DNA of 64,000 bases from Picochlorum sp. 'celeri' (Eukaryota; Chlorophyta; Trebouxiophyceae). Location of the stretch: assembly GCA_010909725.1 (NCBI GenBank), contig JAACMV010000015.1:1-64000 (forward strand), written 5' to 3'. A program made the translations under genes and the position numbers. The notes under the pieces were generated by a model, which saw nothing but the letters and a program-made list of their open reading frames with translations, did not search any database and was not told the origin of the DNA. Positions 51,595 through 61,563 of this stretch are shown here, in pieces; the first letter of the stretch is position 1; every line of letters begins with the position of its first letter.

Positions 51595-52710
51595 ATGCAC
51601 GACCTCAGTTCTCAGCTGAGCGGCCTCGTCGAAGAGTCGGAGAGGTGTTTGATCCTCGGAAAGTACGCAGAATCCGAATCTATATCGTCAAATATTCTCT
51701 CTTCTTTGAGAAAATTGGAAGTATCGGAGGAAACATTGGAAATCAGAGATGAACTCGTGGAGAGAGCAGCAGTTGTGTTTCTGCAGTCGTGCTACGAAAC
51801 CTCGAACTTTGCCTCAGCAAGGTCTCGCCTCTGCTCCTTGTTTGTATCTTTAGATTTAGCCCCGCCCAATGCGGTTCTGCTTTGGATATCACTCGCATTG
51901 GAAACGGAAGAGCGACGACATGCTGACTCTCTTGTCCTGCTGCTGCTCAAGTCGAAGGCTTCGCGACAGAGCGGATGGACTCGAGAGCAGTATCTGACAC
52001 TGGTGCACATGTACACTACTGAAATACTTCTAGATACCCTGAAAGATCCCTCAGAAGTACAGCTTTGGCTCCGGAGGCAGACGTTCCTGCCATTGGATCC
52101 CAGAGAGCGCCTCTTCTTGGAGAAAGAGATTGCAGCAAAGAGCCACGAGCAGGAGAGGGTAGGAAATAAAGATGAACGAGCCGACAACCTATCCAGGGAC
52201 TTTCAACAGCAGTTACCACATAGGGTTCCGACGCAAGGCCCTGTATTGTCACCGATGCAGAGCATGTCTAGGAGAACAAGCCATGGCAGCAGACCCACTC
52301 TTTCTGGCTATGGTGTGAGCCCAGACAAGTCGTTGCGAGCATCCAACAGTTTTGAGGGCGGGGATCGTGCCCCCAAAGAAGAGTTTGATCTGGCAATATC
52401 GCCTGTGCAGTTGGAATTCTTTGGCACACGAGATCAGGAGTGGAATAAAAAGCATTCAGATGATCCCTCCGTGCCAACAGGCCTTGATTCCTTGGGGACC
52501 GTCCAGAAATTCATTTTCAGATTACTGGGAATGACACACACCAACCTTGCTGAAGGAGAAGGCGAGAACAAAGACGAGACCGATGGGGAAGAGCCCAAAA
52601 CCTTGATCTTCTTCTCAGTCGTTGGGATTCTCGGATTGGCAGCATCAGTTTATGTTCGCAGAAGGCATCTGGCTAAACTTAAAGACAAAATGTTAATGTA
52701 TAAAGTATGA
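51595..52710 (+). CDS. Tail-anchored peroxin, APEM9/PEX26-like
   Basis: 371 residues, one exon. Helical N-terminal half (ESERCLILGKYAESESISSNIL, LVERAAVVFLQSCYET) with TPR-like pairs, a low-complexity middle, and a single C-terminal transmembrane helix (TLIFFSVVGILGLAASVYV) followed by a basic tail (RRRHLAKLKDK). This is the layout of PEX26/APEM9, which anchors the Pex1-Pex6 AAA ATPase on peroxisomes. The helix pattern EEASxLASxxL at the start matches plant APEM9 best. The first ATG is 51595. It is tandem with the DAG lipase upstream and the GNAT gene downstream at very short distance. Confidence 0.55.
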   Translation: MHDLSSQLSGLVEESERCLILGKYAESESISSNILSSLRKLEVSEETLEIRDELVERAAVVFLQSCYETSNFASARSRLCSLFVSLDLAPPNAVLLWISLALETEERRHADSLVLLLLKSKASRQSGWTREQYLTLVHMYTTEILLDTLKDPSEVQLWLRRQTFLPLDPRERLFLEKEIAAKSHEQERVGNKDERADNLSRDFQQQLPHRVPTQGPVLSPMQSMSRRTSHGSRPTLSGYGVSPDKSLRASNSFEGGDRAPKEEFDLAISPVQLEFFGTRDQEWNKKHSDDPSVPTGLDSLGTVQKFIFRLLGMTHTNLAEGEGENKDETDGEEPKTLIFFSVVGILGLAASVYVRRRHLAKLKDKMLMYKV

Positions 52711-52758
52711 TTGAATTGAATTGAAGCTTCAACTTAAGTTCGAGTGTAGGAAAACAAA

Positions 52759-53682
52759 ATGTGGGTACACACAGGCGGTGTGTTGTATGATCTGCAGCCC
52801 TCACGTGCGCATCAATATCATCCGATATTCGCCCATCATAATACTTTACTCGTTGGCTCACACACGCTACCAGGATGTCGTGGCCACAGGCGATGTCGAA
52901 GTGCTCTCGCACTTTGGAGTGTAGGTTGTCGTGCGACCAACAGGGTGACAAAGGCTTCTACGCGCATACAGGATCGGATCGAGGTCGAGAGATACGTAAT
53001 TCATGACGCAACTGCGTCCGATTACGAAAAGATAGCCGAAGTGCACTGCAAATCTTTTTACGGAGACCAAGGTCCGTTCTGGGACACAGTGCTTCGTATG
53101 GATAGAGTTCTGGCTCTCCATCAAGGAGAGACTGCTTCCCCTCCGTCGTTCTCTTGTATGACGGCTGTGGACATGTTGAATGCCCCGTCGGAGATGCCGT
53201 CGGTTGATTCGAGTGCTGTGGTGGAGAAGGTGCTCACGTGGATGATGGGGGCTCCCAACATGGAGGGCAATCAGAAGTATAGCACGAGATTGGCCAGTGA
53301 TAAAAACATTGTCGGTGCAGTGGTGGTGGATACCCATATGGCATTCATCCCCCCAAGGTTCACATGGCCTGCCTTCTTCAACTCTCAATTGTTCAACATA
53401 AGCCCCAGGCCAAAGACAGCATACATCAGCAATCTGGCGGTCTGCTCGAGTCTCCGACGCAGCGGAATCGGTACAAAACTGATTAAAGCAGCGGAAGCAC
53501 GTGCGTTAGAGTGGGGCTGCAGCTGGATTGCGCTCCACGTGGACCCAGCCAATACTGCGGCATATACATTGTACAAGAGACTTGGATACAGGTCCGTCTC
53601 GAGACAAACGCCATGGCAGGCGTTCTTAGAAGGACGTAAGCAGCCTCTGGAACTCATGGTGAATTCTTTGCCTGCTTCGTAA
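52759..53682 (+). CDS. GNAT N-acetyltransferase, probably plastid
   Basis: 307 residues, one exon. GNAT motifs: TASDYEKIAEVHCKSFYG at the domain start, YISNLAVCSSLRRSGIGTKLIKAAE with the acetyl-CoA loop (RRSGIG), and ALHVDPANTAAYTLYKRLGYRSV (motif B with the Tyr). The N-terminal 75 residues are basic with few acids, as in plastid GNATs that acetylate protein N termini and lysines (NSI/GNAT family). Substrate cannot be told from sequence. Starts 48 bp after the APEM9-like stop. Confidence 0.82.
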   Translation: MWVHTGGVLYDLQPSRAHQYHPIFAHHNTLLVGSHTLPGCRGHRRCRSALALWSVGCRATNRVTKASTRIQDRIEVERYVIHDATASDYEKIAEVHCKSFYGDQGPFWDTVLRMDRVLALHQGETASPPSFSCMTAVDMLNAPSEMPSVDSSAVVEKVLTWMMGAPNMEGNQKYSTRLASDKNIVGAVVVDTHMAFIPPRFTWPAFFNSQLFNISPRPKTAYISNLAVCSSLRRSGIGTKLIKAAEARALEWGCSWIALHVDPANTAAYTLYKRLGYRSVSRQTPWQAFLEGRKQPLELMVNSLPAS

Positions 53683-54439
53683 CGTCAGAAAGGAGGAGTT
53701 GAGCCTCTGCAACATCACATTGCCTACGGATTTGAAGTCCGCACCCAGGACCGCCTGGGGTCATTCTGACATGAACAACAAGAAAATAAATGAACAAAAA
53801 GTAGGGGTCAGATCGGTATTCACAAGGAAGCTCTTTCGTAACAAGGTAGGTGGGGCGAGCTCTCCCTTCAGGCAGCCACGAATCAACGCACGCCTGTACA
53901 AACCACTCATCAATCCCCGTCAGAACCTCCTTCTAGATCATGATTTTGACAACCAATCACTAGAAAGAAGTGGAAGGATCTGAGGGGAGAGCCGCCACCG
54001 CCGAGCCTACATATGCCTTGTTCTTTGGACACGGATTCGGGAGAATATTCCAAGATGCCTATGATGTATTCCAATCGAACGTCCAAGGGCAGTCACTAAC
54101 TTGTGTTTTCTTTTACTCTTAAGCATTTAATCCAATTTTGAAGCTCGTCATTCGCACAGGTACGCACACATCTGCTTGGGGACGCAATATATGAACAGTT
54201 CTGACCAGTGGTTGTGGCATGTGAACGTGTTTCTGACACAACTCGCCCGGGCTTTATCCATCGGAGTGGCAGATTCAATAATATTGAAAAACACAGACTT
54301 GTTTGCCGTCCTCATGAACGTAACAAAAGCCTGATGGTATGTTTCCGACCTTGGTGCAGGAGGTTCGTTTGCATTGTGTCACTCGATTTGATCGCGTGGC
54401 GTCAGCTAGGAATATACTAGCCTCGAAATTACACAATAT
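53683..54439. other. Long intergenic stretch without a clear gene
   Basis: About 750 bp. An ORF at 53771-53983 (MNNKKINEQKVGVRSVFTRK) is basic and might be a small gene, but no family is seen. The rest has short frames only. It should hold the EXECUTER promoter. I found no tRNA or other RNA gene in it. Confidence 0.4.
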
Positions 54440-56437
54440 ATGGCTTCCCTGCATTGGTCCAGCGCGAGAGGTGGGGCTGCTGCTTCGACCTCTCGGGCGA
54501 CCGGGGACCAGCAACCAGTCCAGGGCAGGATAGGCCGTAGACCTTGGTCTGCACTTCCCCGGGCGTGTACCTCTCATCTACTGGTGTCCTGTGCTGCTAG
54601 ATCATCATCTCCGGACGGAGAAGAAGGGAAGACATGGGTCACAAAGAGGCGAGCCGTGGACTCGAAGAGGGATTTAGAGATCAACATGGTGGAAGGTGTC
54701 CCTTCGTCTTCCTCATCACAGTGCAATATCAAGGGTAAATCGAATGCATTGTACGATTCAAGGGACCCTTGGACAAGCTGGAATGACTATTTCTCTTCCA
54801 TGGATCAGATGGTGCGCGATCTGAATGCCATAGATGAGGAGATTGATGAGGCAGTGGATGTGGAGGACTACAGGAAAGCTTCTGAGCTGAAGAAGGAACA
54901 GGCTGCTATCGAAGCGAAAGACGTCGTCTTGAAAATAGCGAAGAAATTCGAGCATGCAATCCAACAAGAGGAATACGGCGAAGCCGCAGCTTTGAGAGAT
55001 GAAGGTGGCATTGGTTTGTTGGGCTGGTGGGTGGGCAAAGAGGGAGATGACGATGCCCAAGGACACCTCGTTGTGGTGACTCGGGATTTCAGTAGATATG
55101 TTGCCCATGCATTTACGGGATATAGTTTGGCTAGGGCCGTGGGATGGTCGTCCAGTGAGAGTGCAGGTGCCATGGAGGATGTAATGGCTCAGGGAAATGT
55201 TGCTGACATCATGAACTTGATTGAGCAAGACGATCCTATTGAAGAGGAAGAGGAGGGATCTCCAGTGTTTGAAGTTTTCTATAGAGACAATGACGATGGA
55301 GGTTGGGATCATCAGGCATCAGTGTTTAATTCCCCGGCACTGCGCGTCACAGGGTTGCAAAATCCTGTGGATGATTTGTCAGCTCTGATTTCAGCCCAGG
55401 TAAACAACACCTCAAATGTCATTAGTGTAGAGCGTGGAAATAATGCAGATGGAACTGATTTTGTGAGGATAAATCTCGCGAACCCGGAGAAAGATGAACA
55501 GCAGGAGGAAAGTGATGACGATGACGATGATGGTATCCACACCATTGACGACTTGGTGAATTCGCTTAGTCATGACGAAGGGGATGAAGAGGAAGATGAG
55601 ATGATTGCTTCGAGTGAGAGTGTATCAGAGGAGGATATCATCAGAGAAATTGATCATGATGACACTCATGATCTCTTGTCTGCTTTGAGTGAAATGAGCA
55701 TGATGAACCTGTCGCAGCGTGTCCCAGCTGAACTTCTGTGGCAAGGACGAGACAAATTTGCCCTTAAAATTGACGAAAGAAAACAAAAAGAAATCATTAG
55801 CCAACAACCTACAGGGGACGAGCCGAATGAATTGGGCAGTCAATCCAGTGACAGCCTGAAAGAGATTGAAAACATGGTAAAGAATGCTCTCTCAGCAACC
55901 GATGCCACAATTAGCGTGGTGGACGACGCGCAGTTGAAACAGGACCTCATGACTCCAGCCATAGCGGGGTTAGAGGGGACAGTGTCATACGAGCGATTGG
56001 AACTGCCGCCTGTCTTCACCGATGCTTTCCAAGGTATTTACCTAGGATCATTTGGGCCTCATGGGCCAGAGGTGATTCAAGTACGGCGGACCATGATCGA
56101 TGGACAAGAGTGGGTTGAAGGTGTCAAGATCACAGGGGATGTCAACGTTCCAGCGGGTGAAATTTCATTCAAAGCACGCGTTGGGAAGGAGAACAAGCAG
56201 TCTCCATCTGGGGTGTACCCAATCGAATATGGGGTTCAAAGCAGGTATCCAGGACAGGGACGAGTAGCTAGAGAAGGGTACAGCTCGCCTAAATGGGTTG
56301 ATGGAGAACTTTTAACCCTCACAAAGAGCAATCCCATCACGAGGGGGGCCGAGCTTGGATTCGTGTTTCATGTGGAGGCCTCCAAGAAATTCCTCTTGCT
56401 GTTCGAGAGAGTTGACGACAGCTTCTTTCAGCGCTAG
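54440..56437 (+). CDS. EXECUTER-type plastid protein (EX1/EX2-like)
   Basis: 665 residues, one exon. EXECUTER proteins sit at thylakoids and mediate singlet-oxygen signalling to the nucleus. Matches: the UVR-like helix repeat AAIEAKDVVLKIAKKFEHAIQQEEYGEAAALRDEGG and GLLGWWVGKEGDDDAQGHLV with a TRDFSRYV strand, then C-terminally FQGIYLGSFGPHGPEVIQV, VEGVKITGDVNVPAGEISFKA, RYPGQGRVAREGY and WVDGELLTL. About 95 residues of Ser/Arg/Ala-rich leader fit a transit peptide. The middle is acidic (EEDEMIASSESVSEED). The RTF1 gene starts only 40 bp after the stop. Confidence 0.88.
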   Translation: MASLHWSSARGGAAASTSRATGDQQPVQGRIGRRPWSALPRACTSHLLVSCAARSSSPDGEEGKTWVTKRRAVDSKRDLEINMVEGVPSSSSSQCNIKGKSNALYDSRDPWTSWNDYFSSMDQMVRDLNAIDEEIDEAVDVEDYRKASELKKEQAAIEAKDVVLKIAKKFEHAIQQEEYGEAAALRDEGGIGLLGWWVGKEGDDDAQGHLVVVTRDFSRYVAHAFTGYSLARAVGWSSSESAGAMEDVMAQGNVADIMNLIEQDDPIEEEEEGSPVFEVFYRDNDDGGWDHQASVFNSPALRVTGLQNPVDDLSALISAQVNNTSNVISVERGNNADGTDFVRINLANPEKDEQQEESDDDDDDGIHTIDDLVNSLSHDEGDEEEDEMIASSESVSEEDIIREIDHDDTHDLLSALSEMSMMNLSQRVPAELLWQGRDKFALKIDERKQKEIISQQPTGDEPNELGSQSSDSLKEIENMVKNALSATDATISVVDDAQLKQDLMTPAIAGLEGTVSYERLELPPVFTDAFQGIYLGSFGPHGPEVIQVRRTMIDGQEWVEGVKITGDVNVPAGEISFKARVGKENKQSPSGVYPIEYGVQSRYPGQGRVAREGYSSPKWVDGELLTLTKSNPITRGAELGFVFHVEASKKFLLLFERVDDSFFQR

Positions 56438-56477
56438 TACATGTAATTTACAGTAAATTTTGTAATTCTATTTGGCA

Positions 56478-58233
56478 ATGGCGAACAAACAGGAGCAGCT
56501 GGACAGCGAGCTCCTGCAGGTTGCTGGGCAGTCTGGTCCCGGTGCGGCAGGAAACAATACTGGAGGACTTTCGGATATCTCAGAAGATGACATCTCAGAC
56601 GTGAATGACGATGGCAGGTTCGTTGGATATGCACCGTGCCTCGGTGATGAGTTGGAAAAGATTTTAGTGTTTTGTCTGGTCGTGTAGGAGTACCATGATG
56701 GACAATGACGACGTGGATATATCTGACGACGATGATGAATTTTTGGATGAGGAAAGGCTGGCGAGAATGACCGAGTTGGAAAGAGAGATGGAGTTGGCGG
56801 AACGCGCCGAGAGACAGCAGCAGAAACGCCAACGCGAAGAGCTTTTGAAGGCAGCGGGTGGCCGCAGGCGATCGGGGAGGGAGGTGCGAGAGGAGAATAA
56901 GAAAAAGTCTGCAATTGAAGAACTGAAAGCGGCAAGAGAGAGGAAGGCGAGGGGCGAGAAGGCTGTCTTTGAAGAACCAGACGAGGAAGAGGTTGAGGCA
57001 GAACCCGCGTCTTTGGGTGGGGACGAGGATGAGATCATGTCCGAGGACGATATTGTGGAGCAGCACGACGACGATGAAGAGGCTTCATACCAGGAGGTGA
57101 AAGGAATTCAAGTGCGGCGGTATAAATTAGAGGAATGGTACAACAAGCCTTTCTTTGAGAAAACGTTGCCAGGTTGTATTGTTCGCCTTGCGGCAGGCAA
57201 CAAAAAGGCTCCAGATGGGCACACAATGTACGGGAGCGATGGGCGACCAGTCGTTCAGTACATGGCGGCTCGCGTCGCCGGTCTTGTGGAGAAGGAACCA
57301 GGTTACTACAAGTACCTGAATCAATCTGCCCCACCTTGGAAAAGCCCGTATCCTTTTGGTCCCAAAGGAGAGAAGACATCTATTTGGCTACGAGTGGTGC
57401 GAGGAATCTCCGAGAAGATATGGCCTCTGGCCCAGGTATCGAATTCTTCAATCACAGAGCAAGAATTTTACAGGTATCACCAGCAATGCGAAGACAATGG
57501 TGTAGGTCAAATAACTAGAAGCCAGGTGGAGAGGGCCCGGGCCAGGTTGGTGGAAGCCGAGAACTATGTGTTCACCGAAACAGATGTCGCTAGATTGATT
57601 GAGGAAAAACGACTGAAAGGGGCGGGGTCGAGGAGAAATGCAGCCTTGGAAAAAGCTCGATTGGAGAGGGAACGTGATGCAGCCAAGCAGAGAGGAGATA
57701 GTGTCCTGGTTGATCAACTCGACAGTCAAATACAAGAAATACAAGCAAGCATAGAGGCCTCGAGGAAGAAAGATTCTCTTGCCGAACTGAATAAGAAGAA
57801 TGCTAGCATCAATTTCAAAACAACCATGATGGCAGAACAGCAAAACAACGATGATGCAACTGGAGGAGACACCATGCTTGATCCATTCCGCAGGAGAGTG
57901 ACGCGGCCTGTTGTGTACTGGAACACGGCTGGTGCCGTAGACGAGAAAGAGCACGAGCAAGCTCCTCAAAGTGCAGAGGAGCAGGACATAGAAGAGGTCA
58001 ATGGATCAAATGGCGAGGGACTGCAAGGCATGTTGGATCGATGTGTTTCTCTGCTCCATGCTCGTCGCAACTCGTATGCAGGCAATGTAGTGGCCAACAG
58101 GCTCTGCAATCTGAACTCGGACAGAAAAAGAAAATTTGCCTCCAGAAAGTTCTTGGATCAAGGGGATTATACTTGGTACTCCATTGACGAATACGAGATG
58201 AATGCTCTTTCATCTCAGCCAAGGCGGAGGTGA
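56478..58233 (+). CDS. RTF1-like subunit of the Paf1 complex (Plus3 domain)
   Basis: A transcription elongation factor of the Paf1 complex that links RNA polymerase II to histone ubiquitination. Exon 1 (56478-56617) encodes MANKQEQLDSELLQVAGQS and an acidic patch. Intron 56618-56687 (GTTCGT, 70 nt) joins AG and G (GRSTMMDNDD). Then come a Glu/Arg-rich helix (ERLARMTELEREMELAERAE), the Plus3 domain (VRRYKLEEWYNKPFFEKTLPGCIVRLAAG to KTSIWLRVVRG, about residues 180-300) and coiled regions, with VTRPVVYW near the end. About 560 residues. Confidence 0.88.
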
Positions 58234-58314
58234 AAGGGTACAACAACAATGTAATGATACATAGATACAAAAAAGAAAGGAAAACCAACAATTTCCAAAT
58301 GAGTGTATAATGGT

Positions 58315-58331
58315 GGTGTTGAATAAACACC
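58315..58331 (-). terminator. Histone H4 mRNA 3' stem-loop
   Basis: On the minus strand GGTGTT, loop TATTC, AACACC, 62 nt past the H4 stop. Its 6-bp stem matches those after H2A, H2B and H3, but the loop here is 5 nt instead of 4. This is the histone stem-loop bound by SLBP that replaces a poly(A) tail. Confidence 0.8.
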
Positions 58332-58393
58332 AGTGATTGTTGAAAAATGATTGCTGCTGGAACAATACCAGGCTGCAGACGCCTCGGAGACGC

Positions 58394-59472
<1,079 letters not shown>

Positions 59473-59574
59473 GCTTCTCTCTTCTTTTTTCCTGGAGCTT
59501 GTGAAGATTGACAGTCTGCTGCTGCTGGTTATGCCAGCGAGAGACTACTGACTTTGACAAATTATATTCATACT

Positions 59575-59590
59575 GGTGTTATTCAACACC
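59575..59590 (+). terminator. Histone H3 mRNA 3' stem-loop
   Basis: GGTGTT, ATTC loop, AACACC: a perfect 6-bp stem 103 nt after the H3 stop, same sequence as after H2A and H2B. Confidence 0.85.
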
Positions 59591-59825
59591 ACCATATTAT
59601 GATCATGGAAATACTGTCTTCTCTTAGAGATGATCTCTACGATACTGTGGATGCTCACTTCGAGCAACACCACTAAAGATAGGAAAACACATCATACATA
59701 CACTTCATGTACATTTGAATATTTTACAACAAGGTTTCTGATATCATGTAGAGGGAGTGAGTCGTCCATTCATTCATTCAAGTATGTGTGAAAAAGCACA
59801 CAAGTTTCCAAAACTAATACATGGT
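59591..59825. other. Spacer between convergent H3 and H2A stem-loops
   Basis: 235 bp between the two histone 3' ends, AT-rich, with a CATTCATTCATTC run at about 59768-59780. Nothing else seen. Confidence 0.4.
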
Positions 59826-59841
59826 GGTGTTGAATAACACC
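59826..59841 (-). terminator. Histone H2A mRNA 3' stem-loop
   Basis: On the minus strand GGTGTT, ATTC, AACACC, 44 nt past the H2A stop; identical to the H3 and H2B elements. Confidence 0.85.
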
Positions 59842-59885
59842 AGTTGATTGTTTGAATTGTTGTTGTAAGCAAGCAGCAGCAGGAT

Positions 59886-60260
59886 TTACTCCTTCTTTCC
59901 ACTCTTCTTTGGGAGAAGAACTGCGTGGATGTTTGGCAACACACCTCCCTCGGCAATGGTGACACCAGCCAAGAGCTTGCTCAACTCCTCATCGTTTCTG
60001 ACAGCAAGCTGAATGTGCCTTGGCACAATTCTGGTCTTCTTGTTGTCACGAGCAGCGTTACCTGCAAGCTCGAGAACCTCAGCAGCCAAGTACTCGAGGA
60101 CGGCAGCAAGGTACACTGGGGCACCAGCTCCAATTCTCTCAGCATAGCGTCCCTTCTTGAGGTATCTGGCCACACGACCAACTGGGAACTGAAGCCCAGC
60201 CTTGGCTGACTTGGTCATAGACTTCTTGCCAGAAGACTTTCCTTTTCCACGTCCAGACAT
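59886..60260 (-). CDS. Histone H2A
   Basis: 124 residues. [21 protein letters not shown] terminus, [48 protein letters not shown], and a short tail [10 protein letters not shown] without an SQE(E/D) motif, so it is canonical rather than H2A.X. The start is the ATG at 60260 (MSGRG), not the upstream in-frame codon. Divergent from H2B across 321 bp. Confidence 0.97.
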   Translation of the reverse strand: MSGRGKGKSSGKKSMTKSAKAGLQFPVGRVARYLKKGRYAERIGAGAPVYLAAVLEYLAAEVLELAGNAARDNKKTRIVPRHIQLAVRNDEELSKLLAGVTIAEGGVLPNIHAVLLPKKSGKKE

Positions 60261-60581
60261 GATGTTACGTTGTGAGTAGTTGATAGATTCAAACACAAGT
60301 GGTTGAGATTATTTGTTTTATAGTATCCAACGGCCGGGAGTTGCAACGAATCTGTAACCAGACCTCGAGACGATTGCATGCGAACAAGGCCTTGGAGACC
60401 GGGAGTGGGGTCCAACCGGATATCTGACATATCTGGGTCTATGGTCATCCCGGGCGCTGACGCGTTCCTCCATTCCATGACCGCTCTCGGCATTCTAGGA
60501 AACTTGAGGACACCTCGCAACCACGTCTACACAAAACAAATAATTTTGTAATCACTCAGTGAATCACAAATATCAATTACA
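60261..60581. promoter_or_regulatory. Shared divergent promoter of H2A and H2B
   Basis: 321 bp between start codons; contains CGAGACGATTGC (about 60366) and a CCGGGAGT/GACCGGGAGT pair (60333, 60399) that could be shared factor sites. No named element is certain. Confidence 0.4.
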
Positions 60582-61002
60582 ATGGCTCCAACATCTGCTA
60601 AGAAACCAGGAAAGACCGTCAAGGACGGAAAGAAGGCCAAGAAGTCAGTGGAGAGCTACAAGCTCTACATCTTCAAGGTGCTCAAGCAGGTGCACCCAGA
60701 CACTGGAATCTCTTCCAAGGCCATGGCCATCTTGAACTCTTTCATTGCTGACCAGTTCGAGAAGATTGCCTCCCAGGCTGCTCAGGTAGGTGAAGGAAGA
60801 TTTGACATGAATGACTCAACTCAACAGTCCTCTGACATACGTGTATGATATCCATCTGATGCAGTTGTCTCGTGTCAACAAGAAGCCAACCTTGACATCC
60901 CGCGAAATCCAGACCGCTGTGCGCTTGGTCCTCCCAGGAGAGCTTGCCAAGCATGCCGTGTCTGAGGGAACCAAGGCTGTGACCAAGTTCACCTCTGCCT
61001 AA
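60582..61002 (+). CDS. Histone H2B, with an intron
   Basis: 113 residues after splicing. Exon 1 (60582-60785) encodes the Lys-rich tail and [20 protein letters not shown] to SQAAQ; intron 60786-60864 (GTAGGT, ATGCAG, 79 nt); exon 2 (60865-61002) resumes at [21 protein letters not shown] and ends AVTKFTSA. Unspliced reading ends after 88 codons. An intron in a stem-loop-type histone gene is unusual. A stem-loop follows 48 nt after the stop. Confidence 0.96.
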
Positions 61003-61049
61003 GCGCATTGCTGATGAGCATAGTACTCTGAACAAAAAAACAATCAACT

Positions 61050-61065
61050 GGTGTTATTCAACACC
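61050..61065 (+). terminator. Histone H2B mRNA 3' stem-loop
   Basis: GGTGTT, ATTC, AACACC; perfect 6-bp stem, same as after H3 and H2A. Confidence 0.85.
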
Positions 61066-61138
61066 ACCATATCCCTGTATTGGAAAAGAATCCCCCTTTC
61101 CGTTCTGAATGTTGGAGGCAAAAGTGAAATTTCATTCG

Positions 61139-61234
61139 TGTCATCGCCGAGAATTGAACTCGAGACTTCACGGTATTGAACCTCTCGTGGGGTTGATCCC
61201 ACAACGTGACGTGATACCACTTCACCACGATGAC
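61139..61234 (-). tRNA. tRNA-His (anticodon GTG) with a 25-nt intron
   Basis: The cloverleaf was worked out by hand. Acceptor GTCATCG/CGATGAC, 7 perfect pairs, discriminator A. D-arm GTGA/TCAC with loop AGTGGTA; anticodon stem TCACG/CGTGA; loop TTGTGG-C with anticodon GTG; T-arm TCGAG/CTCGG (one G-T pair) with loop TTCAATT. The 25-nt insert (61174-61198) lies after position 37, the usual place of nuclear tRNA introns. Position -1 would be T-encoded on this strand, so the extra G of tRNA-His would be added post-transcriptionally as in other eukaryotes. Confidence 0.85.
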
Positions 61235-61563
61235 TGTACAACGGAAAGAATGTGCGTTCATTCTGCAATTTTTCAATGTATATTAATATGTGTGGGGCAC
61301 CCGCGGCCCTGTGACCATACTTTTTTGGATCCTCTGAAGGCAGAATTTTTACCTGGCCGACATCGCACAATCCCTCGTGACCAGAGGAGTCAGAATAGGC
61401 GCATCGGAACCACAAGTGTGCTCCATTATCATGCCTCTTTTACAGTAAAATTTTTTAATTTCGTTTGTCGGACGGAATGTTCCAAACTTGGAAGTTCCAT
61501 CGTTCTCTCTGCTGTATCTTGAAGCATAGCGTCTGCAAAAAGCAGCCGACTTACATGCCGAAT
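61235..61563. other. 3' flank of the Fanzor gene, candidate guide-RNA region
   Basis: About 330 bp between the Fanzor stop and the tRNA-His gene. In other Fanzor and TnpB loci the guide RNA is transcribed from the 3' end of the nuclease ORF and beyond, on the same strand; here that is this stretch. I see GC-rich potential hairpins (around 61290-61315, GGGGCACCCGCGGCCC) but cannot define an RNA. No terminal inverted repeat is obvious. Confidence 0.3.
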
